DNA of 64,000 bases from Saccharicrinis fermentans DSM 9555 = JCM 21142 (GCF_000517085.1 NZ_KI912107.1:2108398-2172397), one strand, 5' to 3'. Positions 26,909 to 36,984 are shown, counted from the first letter of the stretch. Numbers and translations: made by a program. The notes: generated by a model not told the origin, from the letters alone.

Positions 26909-28554
26909 CTACCACTGAAGCATTTTCACACCTTGTTCAAAAACAATATCACGTGGTATACCAGCTTCAGCAATCTTATCCAAATCTGCTTGTAATTCAG
27001 GTTGAATAAAACCAAGTTCCTGGATCATCTTTTGCGCTTTGGCATAATCACCATCTCCTTGCAACACCAATATCTCTCTCGAGAGCTCAATCATCGCTAT
27101 GCGCATCTTATCAAAATCCACTTTGTATTTTCCACTGGCTTCATCCTTGGTAAATGCTCCTTTATCTTTAAAATAATTAAAACGGATCATATTGGCTTTT
27201 CCGTGCGAACTAGATGCTCCAAAACGAATAGATCGGAACAAACCGGCCATAAATGTCACATAGTTATCCATCAACACCTGATCTTCACCCAGCTCGTTCA
27301 TTTGTGTCAACATATCCACCATATACAAACCTAAAATATCAGCTTTTCCTTCTTCAATGGCCGTTGATGTCTCTTTCAAGGCCTCACGAACAGTACCCGA
27401 ACCATTCAAGGTATTCTTAATTCCCAAACCGTGCGCTACCTCATGAAACATGGTATTCTCAAAAAAAGCGTCAAAAGTCACGTTATTTTGTTGTTCATCA
27501 ACAATCAGCAACTCACTAATGGGCAGTAAGATCTTATCAAACTTAGCTCTCATAGAGTTCTTCAATTGTATCTTACGGCTTCCTTTTTGCAAATGTACTT
27601 TAGGATCGTTAGGCAAATTAATGGCAATTGTTTTACTACCTGCATTACAATCGCCACCATAATAAACCACATCATAAGCTCCTAAATCGGAATCACATCC
27701 TGGAATTTCTGCTTTATATTTAGCATCCACTGGCAGTTCCTTTTGAAGCTTAGGCAATAAAGATGCAAAATGCGCCAGCTTTTCCGACCATTCCATATCT
27801 TTAATCAAGATATATGCTTCAAAGGATGTTTTTGCACCCAAAAGAGCATCTTCATAGTTTTCTATAGGCCCCACCACAAAGTCTATCTGATTATTCTTCA
27901 TACTCATCCAAGCCAAATCACTCTCAAAGTACTCGCTATTTAATAATGCTTTCGCTCTTTTCTCCAAATAATCTTTAAAACCATCATCCTCAGCCAAGAC
28001 TGCTGCTTGTTTAAGCAAGTCTGCTGCTTTTTTCAACGCTCCGGCATAGGCCACGTGATAGGGGATTACTTTCAGTTTTCCCTCACCATCTCTTTCAATA
28101 ATCGTATACTGACTATTTTTTGCCTCATCTTCCAAAGCTTCAAATTCCTCCTTGGTCATATCATGTGGATAAAATTGCGCACCCGCTGGCTTCTTACCAA
28201 TTCCTTCAATGAAAGAGGAATTTCCATTCAGCCGTTCCCATGGACCATAATTAATTTCCAGGTACTTTTTGACATACGGGTCATCCACCCTCGACATCAA
28301 AGCTTGCTTATCTCCCCATGCTTGTTGCCAGAAAAGATCATCCATAACTTGAGCCGCTTCAAACAAGAGAGGTAACATTTTTTTTGATTGACAGATAAGG
28401 AAGAAACGTCAGCTGTAAGTTTAAACGAAGCAAACTCTTCCACTTTCTCCTTTACATTTGGGATAGATGCTGCATATTTGGTTTCCTCAGCCTCAGGACA
28501 CTGACAAGAAAACAAAAAAACACCCAACCCGAATAGATACAAATAATTCTTCAT
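26909..28554 (-). pseudogene. M49-like zinc peptidase lipoprotein, frameshifted at an A8 tract
   Basis: Two overlapping frames make one gene. The first (28554 downward) gives a lipoprotein signal (MKNYLYLFGLGVFLFSC) and 60 mature residues ending VNQKK. The second (from 28378) gives 489 residues with HEVAHGLG (HExxH zinc site) and EEGKAD (the third ligand Glu, like EECRAD/E of dipeptidyl peptidase III relatives). The minus strand has 8 A before TGTTACC; nine would join CAA-AAA-AAA-ATG-TTA in one frame of about 549 codons. It may be a true mutation, slippage-corrected expression or a base-calling error. The catalytic domain itself is intact but would lack export. Confidence 0.8.
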
Positions 28555-28723
28555 TTTTTCTATATTTTGTTATTGGATACTATTGACAGCAAATATAGTT
28601 AATTTTAACCGGGCTCCACACTGAATTTTATCCACTTTCAGGCAGCCCCCTCTATTAAAACAGGGGCAACCATAAAATCACTATAAAAAAAACACCTCAT
28701 CAAAGAATAAAAATGTTCTTTCA

Positions 28724-30982
28724 TTAAAAACGGATACTCATTAAACCAAACACATTTCTACCGGGAGCAAAAATAGGACCAGATGTTCCATGTACCGAAC
28801 GACTTAAATGTTCATAATAGTTTTCATTAAACAAGTTATTCACTCCCGCACTCACTTGAATAGAATGAGAAATCGTATATGAAAGTTTTACGTCTAGCAA
28901 TGAAAACGAAGGTGTTTTAGTTTCTCCAAATTCATTAGACACACGCGATTGCTCCATCACGTGACGAAAACTAAGTTCTGGTTGCAATTTTTCACTAAAA
29001 TAATCACCTCGCAATAAATACCTAAAATCAAGAGGTGCTATTTCAGGCAAAGGCTCTTCTCTTTTTAAATCCTGGGCATAAGTATAGGCAATACCTAACT
29101 GATGCTGTAATCCAGCTCCAAGGCGCTGCGTCCAGTTAATTTCAAATCCGGTTTTAAATGCCTTATCAATATTTACAAAACGACGCACACCTGGACTCGT
29201 AGCTAATTGTGCCGTTAAATTAGTATCAATAACTGATGAAATAAAATCCTGCATATACGACGCAAAAACATCCAAGTTAAATACAGATTTTCCAGTGAGC
29301 CATTGCACGGTCATATCCAATTGATTATTCACCTCCGCATCTAACTGAGGGTTACCCAACATCTCATAAGGATCTTGACCCACAGAAAAATAGTTGATAA
29401 AACGCTCAGTCAGTCCTCCACTACGCTGTGCCCTACCTAGCCAAAGTCCAACCGTAGTCGACTGATTTAATTTTCGAGATGCGCCCACACTAAAGCTTGG
29501 ATTCACTTGTAGCTGATTCACATCGCCATATACTTGAGTAAATTCATCACTACCATCATTTACTTTAGCACTATTCACCTCGATCCTTCCCGAGAAAACA
29601 AAATGATATTGACCTGTCTGCAAGTGATACTCCCCAAAAAAACCATTTTTTGCAATATAACTATCCTGCCAGGCATTATCTTCAAATGACTTTCCGGCAT
29701 TGGATCCCATCAAAAACTCACGGGTACGTGTTCCTTCAGCTCCTTCTACACGCCAGTCGGCACCAGCAAACAGACTCCCTTTTGCAAAGCTCCACACTCC
29801 CTCTGTACGCGCACCATAATTATACGTACTAGCCGGTGTTCTTGCGTTCATCATACGTGGTTCAATTTTTTTAAGAAGATTATCCATCAGGTGATCCACA
29901 AAAGAGGCAAAGACAGTCGTATTCCATGACTTTAGCTTTGTATTATCCATACGAATCGTATGTCGCGCATTCATTATCCAGGTATCATCCTTTCTAAGAT
30001 CCATACCCAAGGCGGGAAAATCCACATCCCGGGCCCTATTGTATATGGCAGAAACGTTCAATTCCTGAGTATTACCAAGCTTAAGCCCTATATTCGTTCC
30101 AAAGCTAGCTCTTTCAAAGTCTGACTGAACCGTCTGATTATTTCCTGTTTCGTAATCACCACCTTGGGTCCAGGCACCAAAAAGACTAATATCATAGCTT
30201 TCTCCTCTAAAGCCAATTTGCGCCTCACTGGTTAATACAGAACCATTACTTTGATAACCGGATGACAAACGCCCGTAAGCATCATTTTGTCGGGTAAATC
30301 TAAGCTTAGAAGGTACCAAATTCACGGTTCCTCCGAAGCCTGTTCCATACCGTAATGCATGCGGACCTTTCAACACCTCTATCCTATCTATCATATTAGG
30401 AGCCATTTGGCTAGTTGGAGGATCCATTCTATTGGGACAAGCGGCCGTGGTACTTTGCACCCCATTTAAAACAATATTAAGCTGATCATATTTAAAACCT
30501 CTAAAAACAGGATCAAAACCATAGTTCCCACTTTTTCGAATACTGTTTAACATGGGTGTTTGATTTAAAATACCTGCGGCATCGTGCGCCATTCGATCGT
30601 GATATTCAAGTTTGATACCTAACGAGGGTGTTTGTTTGGAGCGAACCGCCAAAATCGTTACCGGAAAAATACGCACCGATATACTTTTTCGATATCCATA
30701 TCCCTTTTTAGCCAGGACCTGGAGCTGTTGATCAGTCCATATCCACTCACCATAGTTAATATGAGAAAATTGCATACCAATACCATCCTTTCGCTCATAT
30801 TCGACTATTCCATTCGAATCAGAAATCCCTGCTTGTGTTCCATATGTATACGTAGCTCCTTTTATGGGTAGAAAACTCTCCTCATCCAACAACCTAATCT
30901 GCTGTTGCCCATAGCTAACTATTATATTAGTCAATAACAAGATAGCCATCAACCAATAGACTAATATTCTTTTAAAATTCAT
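28724..30982 (-). CDS. TonB-dependent copper receptor (OprC/NosA type)
   Basis: This 752-residue outer-membrane receptor has a signal peptide (about 1-26), a short carboxypeptidase-like extension (27-110), a plug (about 120-230; IDRIEVLKGPHALRYGTGFG) and a barrel ending in Phe. Two motifs point to copper. ACPNRMDPPTS holds Cys182-x3-Met186, and FVDHLMDN holds His364-x-Met366. Together they match the CxxxM plus HxM copper site known from Pseudomonas OprC. Copper import is inferred from these residues. A Cys-rich small protein gene lies upstream. Confidence 0.85.
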   Translation of the reverse strand: MNFKRILVYWLMAILLLTNIIVSYGQQQIRLLDEESFLPIKGATYTYGTQAGISDSNGIVEYERKDGIGMQFSHINYGEWIWTDQQLQVLAKKGYGYRKSISVRIFPVTILAVRSKQTPSLGIKLEYHDRMAHDAAGILNQTPMLNSIRKSGNYGFDPVFRGFKYDQLNIVLNGVQSTTAACPNRMDPPTSQMAPNMIDRIEVLKGPHALRYGTGFGGTVNLVPSKLRFTRQNDAYGRLSSGYQSNGSVLTSEAQIGFRGESYDISLFGAWTQGGDYETGNNQTVQSDFERASFGTNIGLKLGNTQELNVSAIYNRARDVDFPALGMDLRKDDTWIMNARHTIRMDNTKLKSWNTTVFASFVDHLMDNLLKKIEPRMMNARTPASTYNYGARTEGVWSFAKGSLFAGADWRVEGAEGTRTREFLMGSNAGKSFEDNAWQDSYIAKNGFFGEYHLQTGQYHFVFSGRIEVNSAKVNDGSDEFTQVYGDVNQLQVNPSFSVGASRKLNQSTTVGLWLGRAQRSGGLTERFINYFSVGQDPYEMLGNPQLDAEVNNQLDMTVQWLTGKSVFNLDVFASYMQDFISSVIDTNLTAQLATSPGVRRFVNIDKAFKTGFEINWTQRLGAGLQHQLGIAYTYAQDLKREEPLPEIAPLDFRYLLRGDYFSEKLQPELSFRHVMEQSRVSNEFGETKTPSFSLLDVKLSYTISHSIQVSAGVNNLFNENYYEHLSRSVHGTSGPIFAPGRNVFGLMSIRF

Positions 30983-31079
30983 AAGGTGATTTTAAGATGG
31001 GTTATACTTACATAGTAAACATAATACTCTACAGCCTATACAATTGTACACGCCCACAAATACACTCAAAACCTATGTA

Positions 31080-31332
31080 GTGGCTGCAAGAAAACGACTG
31101 TTTTTTCTGTCTTTGATAAGAAACGAGCATGAATTTTAGCATTCTAAAATACACACAGAAGAATGATTAAAATTCATCGGGAGTTCCATATGACCATTGA
31201 AAGACAAATTATAATCATATGAAAGCTTCAAAGACAAGGCTTTCGATATTTTTGAAACCAAGGAGTTTACTGATTGTAAATGACTGTTTCAAAAATGAGA
31301 ATAACGCAGTATTTGAAGTCTTCTTGCAAAGA
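31080..31332. repeat. Element A copy 1, interrupted by element B
   Basis: The ends GTGGCTGCAAG and CTTGCAAAGAC are those of the 153-bp element A (see 38654 and 61218). A 7-bp direct repeat CTATGTA flanks it (31073-31079 and 31333-31339), suggesting a target duplication. After removal of a 100-bp insertion at 31124-31223 the remainder is 153 bp. Confidence 0.85.
31124..31224 (+). repeat. Element B inserted inside element A
   Basis: This copy of element B has the arms ATGAATTTTA and TAAAATTCAT around a CATTCT...AGAATG inner stem. GAAA is present on both sides (31120-31123 and 31221-31224), so the insertion point in element A and a short duplication can be read directly. It shows that element B is or was mobile. 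Confidence 0.85.
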
Positions 31333-31355
31333 CTATGTACTGAGCTAACAATACA

Positions 31356-31736
31356 TCACGATATGAACTGAGGAGGTCTGAAAAACCTATGTGCGAAAAA
31401 AGATATTTTAAAAGGTGAGATAAAATTCAGCTTCTGTTTTGTGCGAACCAAAGCATTGCACTTTAGAACCAAGTTACATTCAGGCATCAACAAATTTAAA
31501 GCGGACACCTCCTTAAAAATCTTGGGCTTATCTTCTTCTGAACTTTCACTTACTTTTTTCAATTGTTTCTTTAAATGGCACTTACCATTGCAAGAACTTT
31601 GTGGTTTATCCTTATTTATACAGAGAACCCGAGCTATATAATCACGGTGTATATTAAAATCCACCATAATACAAAGCCTACTGATGCTTGGCATCAAAAA
31701 AACAATGACTATTAGTATGGATATAACTTGTTTCAA
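31356..31736 (-). CDS. Small Cys-rich membrane-anchored protein next to copper receptor
   Basis: The TTG at 31736 is preferred because it directly precedes a hydrophobic segment (KQVISILIVIVFLMPSISRL). Upstream codons of the longer frame run into a fragment of element A. The 127-residue product has the motif CINKDKPQSSCNGKCHLKKQ (three Cys), then a charged stretch, and ends FRPPQFIS. Proteins of this plan often sit beside TonB-dependent metal receptors in Bacteroidota (from memory). A role in metal uptake is inferred only from context and the Cys motif. Confidence 0.65.
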   Translation of the reverse strand: MKQVISILIVIVFLMPSISRLCIMVDFNIHRDYIARVLCINKDKPQSSCNGKCHLKKQLKKVSESSEEDKPKIFKEVSALNLLMPECNLVLKCNALVRTKQKLNFISPFKISFFAHRFFRPPQFIS

Positions 31737-31844
31737 TGATCGGGTATCTTTATAACTTTTGCAGTAATTTAATGAATTAATGATGAAGATTTCGCATAAA
31801 CAACCAACAAATACAAACATTTGTTCATAATCAATAGATAATAG

Positions 31845-31868
31845 CTGCAAGAAAACCACTGTTTTTTT
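31845..31868. repeat. Partial element A end
   Basis: A stretch starting GCTGCAAGAAAACCACTGTT matches the left terminus of element A; the rest is absent. It probably marks a deleted copy. It supplies the false N-terminus of the longer frame at 31356-31859. Confidence 0.6.
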
Positions 31869-31879
31869 AATTGGTCAGA

Positions 31880-33226
31880 TTAAAGTGTACTTACATTTCT
31901 ATTCTTTACATAAAGTGCCGCCTGATCATGAACAATAAACGCCGGAGGATCGTAGTGATAAGGTATGGTAAAAGAAAAAACAGAACCTTTATCAACTTCG
32001 CTTTCCACTTCAATTTTACCGCCTAATAAACCCACATATGCTTTAGTAATGGCTAAACCGATGCCAGCACCTTGATGTGCCATTATATTGGTTATATCTG
32101 CCTGTACAAAATGCTTAAAAATTTCCCTTTGCTTTTCTTTGGGTATTCCTATTCCAGAATCGGCCACTAAGAATCGAAAACAATCTGATTCCTGCACATA
32201 TTCAGAAGTAATATGAACATAACCTGTGTTGGTATATTTTATGGCATTCTTTACAAGATTAGCCAGCACCGCATAGAGCTTTTCCTTATCCGTGTGCATT
32301 GTATTTTTACTTTCAGGAATATGGTTTACCAATTTCATCTCCAGTCCCTTAAGCTCTGCCTCTGGTTTAAAGAAAGTATAAATAAAATTCAGATTCGCAT
32401 TGATATCCGTCTCCCCTAGCTGAATTTTCATCAACCCCGCCTCAATCTTAGAAATGTCAATAATATCGTTGATAATATTCAGCATACGCCGCCCACTATT
32501 CTCTATTAGTTCAATATATTCTCGCCTTAAATCACTACTAAGCTGCTGTTCTTTAAGAATTTCAAGAAAACCCAATATACCATTCATAGGCGTTCTTATT
32601 TCGTGACTCATATTGGCTAAGAATGCTGATTTGAGTTGATCGGATCTTATGGCGCGCTGCCTTTGTTTATAAAACTCAACCTTCACCACATACAATAAGA
32701 AAATTAATAGGAGGGCATAAAAAAACAGGTTGAGAAATATATCGGTACTGCGGGTGTGATGATCTGAGTAATTCAATATATCTGCAGTAGCGTGATAGTC
32801 TATGTAATATAATAATAGAAGGTTAATAAAATAGCCAACCAAAATAACCACCAAAGCCTTACCTTCCCAAACCCATAACACCAAAGCTCCAAACATCAAA
32901 ATGTAAAACAAAACAGGACCATTGGATAAAAACTTAGCATACCATGTAAGATCCAGCATCACTAGACCAAATACAGTTAAAACCAATTTGGGTATAAAGA
33001 CTGTGTTCTTAAAATGTACCAGATAATACATCCCAGACATAACAATAGAACTCCCCCCTGCCAGAATAACAGGCTGCATCGAAAATCCCATCAACAAATG
33101 AAATACACACAAAATCACCAAAAAAATGGCAGATACAAAACAGGTAATTGATACAAAATATTTCTCCGAACTAATTGAATCAGTATCTCCAAATAATTCA
33201 ATAGCCAAGGACTGCAGTTTCGACAT
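31880..33226 (-). CDS. Membrane sensor histidine kinase
   Basis: This 448-residue kinase has five or six N-terminal membrane helices (about 25-185) and no obvious extracellular sensor domain. A HisKA domain follows (AFLANMSHEIRTPMNGILGF, phospho-His about 207), then a HATPase_c domain with N box (NLVKNAIKYT), G1 (FLVADSGIGIP) and G2 (HQGAGIGLAI). No receiver domain is fused and no response regulator is adjacent, so the partner is unknown. The signal may be sensed within the membrane. Confidence 0.9.
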   Translation of the reverse strand: MSKLQSLAIELFGDTDSISSEKYFVSITCFVSAIFLVILCVFHLLMGFSMQPVILAGGSSIVMSGMYYLVHFKNTVFIPKLVLTVFGLVMLDLTWYAKFLSNGPVLFYILMFGALVLWVWEGKALVVILVGYFINLLLLYYIDYHATADILNYSDHHTRSTDIFLNLFFYALLLIFLLYVVKVEFYKQRQRAIRSDQLKSAFLANMSHEIRTPMNGILGFLEILKEQQLSSDLRREYIELIENSGRRMLNIINDIIDISKIEAGLMKIQLGETDINANLNFIYTFFKPEAELKGLEMKLVNHIPESKNTMHTDKEKLYAVLANLVKNAIKYTNTGYVHITSEYVQESDCFRFLVADSGIGIPKEKQREIFKHFVQADITNIMAHQGAGIGLAITKAYVGLLGGKIEVESEVDKGSVFSFTIPYHYDPPAFIVHDQAALYVKNRNVSTL

Positions 33227-33344
33227 TATCTTCTCTAATATTTATTTTGCTAAATATTTGCCAAATATATTTTAAAACTCTGACACTATTGAATTATTTA
33301 TATGAATCCATCCGGCTTTTTTATGATCGTTTATTATAAGGCTA

Positions 33345-34571
33345 CTAAAATCCTTCACCTTCAAACACAGGAACCCCATCGGCCTTCAATAATATATTAT
33401 CCACCGAACCACTTCCATGAAACTCTATGGAAGTTCCCAGTATTTGTCCGATCGATTTTTCATAGGAGACTTCAAGCACCGTATCCCTATTCATCACCAA
33501 CTTTACATTTTTTTCCTGGTTCAAAATATGAATATCTTGCCATTTGCTTCTATCCAGCGTAAGATAGGTTAAGTCGTATTGAAAACCTGTTTTCATCACT
33601 TCTCCCACTTCATAATTAGCATAGGAACTACATCCTTCACTTACCAGTTTAAACTGTATTTTACCTTGATCTCCTTCAATGGTAATAATGGATGAATAAC
33701 ATCTAATTGCAGGCCAAAAAATACTATTTTTTAATGTGACTTGATAGAAAAACCGATCTCCGCTTATATGGGTTTGTTTATAATTTGACAGGTGTACCGA
33801 CACAATCTGTGTAGTATCAATACCTAAAGATGAAATGGTACGTGGGGCAACATGAAAATATCCTTGTTGCAAAGCTTTTTCCAAAGGAATAGGATAATAG
33901 CGCATTTTTGTTTCTGCATCATAGGTTCCTGCATAATAATATGCAAATGCCTGCCAGTTATCGGTAGCCACCAATATTTTTTTTGATTCAGCCAATATTT
34001 CCCCATCACATTGCAAGGTTGCCACAAATTGACCCGGATAAGCATAAAAATGCGATAAAATAGTTTGATGATTCACGAGCTGTTTTTGTGAATCATCACC
34101 AAAATCAACAAATACGGGATCTTGTATTTGGGATATATCCAATTGAAAATAAGCCGTTTTAGGACAAGTTCCTTCAGTTTTAATAAGTTCTATTCTTCCT
34201 TCTACCGCTCCCTTATAATTTTGTGTTTCCTCATTCCACAGATAAACAACCATGCCCAGCACTGTCACAAGGACTGCAAATATGGCAAAGCGAACAAGTG
34301 TATGGGGCTTTCTGATTGAAACTTCATCAGAGTTATAACCCGAAAAATCAGCCAACGCCTTCATGGTACTCTCCTGTGGCGAATAATTTTTGTCTGTCTT
34401 TACTTTTCCAAATATCCTTTTTAAGGTAGCCACACTGATCAAGACTTTCGTTTCTTGATGGACAATAAAACTAAGGTCTTCAAAATCTCTATTTTTCCAA
34501 GTATCTCGCTTTCCGCGATTAAACTTTTTCTCTACCTGTTTTATTATTTTATGGATGACACGTTTGTTCAT
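33345..34571 (-). CDS. Membrane-tethered putative regulator with PKD-like ectodomain
   Basis: This 408-residue protein has an N-terminal cytoplasmic helical domain (1-100), with VLISVATLKRIFGKVKTDK and a conserved LADFSGYNS, as in a Bacteroidota family of HTH-like proteins. One membrane helix (about 106-126) follows, then a periplasmic part with a PKD-like domain (PVFVDFGDDSQKQLVNHQTI; AYPGQFVATL) and a beta-rich C-terminus. It is divergently placed to the galactan locus that starts 170 bp away. A one-component, membrane-bound regulator of that locus is inferred. DNA binding is unproven. Confidence 0.65.
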   Translation of the reverse strand: MNKRVIHKIIKQVEKKFNRGKRDTWKNRDFEDLSFIVHQETKVLISVATLKRIFGKVKTDKNYSPQESTMKALADFSGYNSDEVSIRKPHTLVRFAIFAVLVTVLGMVVYLWNEETQNYKGAVEGRIELIKTEGTCPKTAYFQLDISQIQDPVFVDFGDDSQKQLVNHQTILSHFYAYPGQFVATLQCDGEILAESKKILVATDNWQAFAYYYAGTYDAETKMRYYPIPLEKALQQGYFHVAPRTISSLGIDTTQIVSVHLSNYKQTHISGDRFFYQVTLKNSIFWPAIRCYSSIITIEGDQGKIQFKLVSEGCSSYANYEVGEVMKTGFQYDLTYLTLDRSKWQDIHILNQEKNVKLVMNRDTVLEVSYEKSIGQILGTSIEFHGSGSVDNILLKADGVPVFEGEGF

Positions 34572-34742
34572 TATTATATTTTACAAAAACAACCAATCAT
34601 ATAGAACATTGATTGTCTATTACTTAACTTATTCACCCCTTTGTATCGGGAAAGAATAAGCGAATATGAAAAAATTTCTGATCTTATTAATAGCTTTAAG
34701 CTAGAAATCCGTATTTAAAACAAAAAAAAAAATTTAGACATC

Positions 34743-36011
34743 ATGAAATCATATCTACTAATCTTACTTTCTTTAACACTTTTCACATCCTGCATTCGTC
34801 AAAAAGAAGCAAAAATTCCCGACACGCCCTTTCCCTATACCGTCACACAAGAAACGGGAGATAGAGAGATGAGTGTAGCCATGAAACGTAGCTTTAAAAA
34901 CTACAGTGCCATTCACCCCAGAAACAACGAGTTGTATTCTCAGTTTAAATATACACCTCTAAAGGGACTGGACTACCACAATCACGATGGAACCATCACC
35001 CGACGCGACCCCTCAAAAATCATTTTTGAAAACGGCCAATATTACGTCTGGTACACTAAACGAGACACGCCTGTGATTCCTGTCGGCGCAAAGAATGCAG
35101 AAAAAGCAAATGACACCATCCCTTCCACAGATTGGGATCTATCGGAAATATGGTACGCTACCAGTAAAGATGGATTCACATGGAAAGAGCAAGGTGTAGC
35201 AGTACCACGACCTCCTAAACCCATTGTGGGCTGGCGCTCTGTTACCACCACCGACATATTAAAGTTTAAAGGAAAATATTACCTATACTATCAAGGCTTC
35301 ATGGAAGCCAGTGGTCTAAAAGGAGATTATTGTCCTGTAGCTGTGTCTTATGCTGATTCGCCAGACGGCCCTTGGACACCAACCAACGAAATAGTGATTC
35401 CCAATGGTCCGGAGGGTGCCTGGGATCAATATGCCATTCATGACCCTTACCCCTTGGTACACAACGGAAAAATATACTTATATTACAAATCAGCATTCAA
35501 CCGCCCTGGGAATGTATGGGTAGCTGGTGGATTAGCGATTGCTGATCATCCACTAGGTCCATTCAAGAAACATCCTCTAAATCCTGTATTAAATTCAGGT
35601 CATGAAGTTACTTTGTTTCCATTTAAAGAAGGTGTAGCTGCCATCGTTGCAAAAGACGGGAATGAACACTTTACGATACAATATGCCAAGGACTGGGTAA
35701 ATTTTGAGATTGCATCTATTACCGAGATGGTTCCCATTGCCACAGGCCCCTTTGTGCCCGATGCATTTACCAATACATCTGATGGACGCGGAATTACTTG
35801 GGGGCTTTGCCATTTTGTAAATGCTGGACAATATGGTGTGAACCAGCACTCTATTTTAGCTCGTTTCGATTGCGACCTAAGCCTTGATGTTGATGACCCA
35901 ACCATGAAAGCAACAGGTATCTGGCAAGCACCGAATATTTACTTTCAGCAAGGATTAAATAACCTACAACGAGAACGTATCGAAAATCAAAACAAACTCC
36001 TACAAAAGTAA
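34743..36011 (+). CDS. GH117-like alpha-1,3-(3,6-anhydro-L-galactosidase)
   Basis: This 422-residue lipoprotein (lipid Cys17 in LTLFTSCIRQ) has a five-bladed propeller. It carries GH117-type landmarks: GTITRRDPSK with the likely base Asp89, DQYAIHDPYP with Asp234, and NSGHEVTLFPFKEG with His287-Glu288 (GH117 uses an unusual His acid). The segments YYVWYTKR, DWDLSEIWYATSKDGFTW and WRSVTTTDILKFKGKYYLYY are also as I recall for this family. It would release 3,6-anhydro-L-galactose from neoagaro-oligosaccharides. It is the first gene of the galactan locus; the next gene is a shortened paralogue. Confidence 0.78.
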   Translation: MKSYLLILLSLTLFTSCIRQKEAKIPDTPFPYTVTQETGDREMSVAMKRSFKNYSAIHPRNNELYSQFKYTPLKGLDYHNHDGTITRRDPSKIIFENGQYYVWYTKRDTPVIPVGAKNAEKANDTIPSTDWDLSEIWYATSKDGFTWKEQGVAVPRPPKPIVGWRSVTTTDILKFKGKYYLYYQGFMEASGLKGDYCPVAVSYADSPDGPWTPTNEIVIPNGPEGAWDQYAIHDPYPLVHNGKIYLYYKSAFNRPGNVWVAGGLAIADHPLGPFKKHPLNPVLNSGHEVTLFPFKEGVAAIVAKDGNEHFTIQYAKDWVNFEIASITEMVPIATGPFVPDAFTNTSDGRGITWGLCHFVNAGQYGVNQHSILARFDCDLSLDVDDPTMKATGIWQAPNIYFQQGLNNLQRERIENQNKLLQK

Positions 36012-36020
36012 ACGCATAAA

Positions 36021-36956
36021 ATGCCAAGTGAAAAACCTGATTTTCCTCTAAGTGCAGCAGCTGAGCGAATGTTTGAATCCCCAGCCCCACGTGCTCAGGA
36101 CAATGAGCTTTATACGCAGTTTAAATATACGCGATTAAAAGGCCTCGATTACAATAATGGTGATGGTACAGTCTCTCGACGTGACCCTTCTCGTCCTATT
36201 TGGGTGGGTGATAGATACTATTTATATTTCCAAGCGTTTAACGAACCAAGTGGTACCAAGGGTGATTGGTGCCCTATTTCAATGGCCTATGCCGATTCAC
36301 CCGATGGTCCTTGGACACGAGTAGGTAAAATGATGGTTCCCTTTGGTAAAAAAGGAGAGTGGGATGAGGATCAGACCCAAGATCCTCATCCAATCATCTA
36401 CAAAGGAAAAATATACTTATACTATAAAGCAGCCTATAACAAATGGCCCGACATACGTGATAAATACGCAGTAGCGCACGGCTTAGCCATCGCTGATAAC
36501 CCAATGGGACCTTTTAAAAAACACCCCTTAAATCCTGTTCTAAATTCAGGACATGAAACAACCTATTTCCCTTTTAAAGAAGGCATTGCGGCTTTAGCCA
36601 TTAAAGATGGCAACGAGGCAAACACCATACAGTATGCCAAAGATGGTGTTAATTTTAACATTGCAGCAACAGTTGAACTAACCCCTACAGCTGCAGGAGC
36701 TTTTACCCCTGATGCTTTTACAGGCACAGATTACGGCAGAGGTATCACATGGGGCATGTGCCACTTTATCAATGCTGCCACAACACGCGATAAACAACAT
36801 TCTATCATCGCTCGTTTCGACTGCGATTTAAGTCTGGATTGCAACGAACCTTCACTTAAAAGTACAGGTGTTTGGCACAGACCTGAAGTTTATTTTAAGC
36901 AAGGCTTGGGTAAACTAAGGAAAAAGAGAGAAAAAACTCAAATTGAGAATAACTAA
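36021..36956 (+). CDS. Shortened GH117-like paralogue lacking one blade
   Basis: The 311-residue protein starts 9 bp after the previous stop. It aligns with the upstream GH117 from QFKYTRLKGLDY through VSRRDPSR (Asp55) and onward to the C-terminus, but 80 residues matching 101-180 of the paralogue are absent: RYY is followed directly by LYFQAFNEPSG. The later DEDQTQDPHP and SGHETTYFPFKEG motifs remain. It has no signal peptide, so it would be cytoplasmic unless the start is wrong. Either a real in-frame deletion or a distinct subfamily is possible. Confidence 0.7.
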   Translation: MPSEKPDFPLSAAAERMFESPAPRAQDNELYTQFKYTRLKGLDYNNGDGTVSRRDPSRPIWVGDRYYLYFQAFNEPSGTKGDWCPISMAYADSPDGPWTRVGKMMVPFGKKGEWDEDQTQDPHPIIYKGKIYLYYKAAYNKWPDIRDKYAVAHGLAIADNPMGPFKKHPLNPVLNSGHETTYFPFKEGIAALAIKDGNEANTIQYAKDGVNFNIAATVELTPTAAGAFTPDAFTGTDYGRGITWGMCHFINAATTRDKQHSIIARFDCDLSLDCNEPSLKSTGVWHRPEVYFKQGLGKLRKKREKTQIENN

Positions 36957-36984
36957 GAAAATAAATCAATAATAAAGTCAAAAA

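Noticed and set aside
28641-28670. Terminator after the copper receptor gene (GCCCC/GGGGC stem)
   Set aside because: The stem is only 5 bp and no U run follows on the minus strand.
31737-31859. Longer N-terminus for the Cys-rich small protein
   Set aside because: Its first codons come from a fragment of element A and the signal-like segment begins only after 31736.
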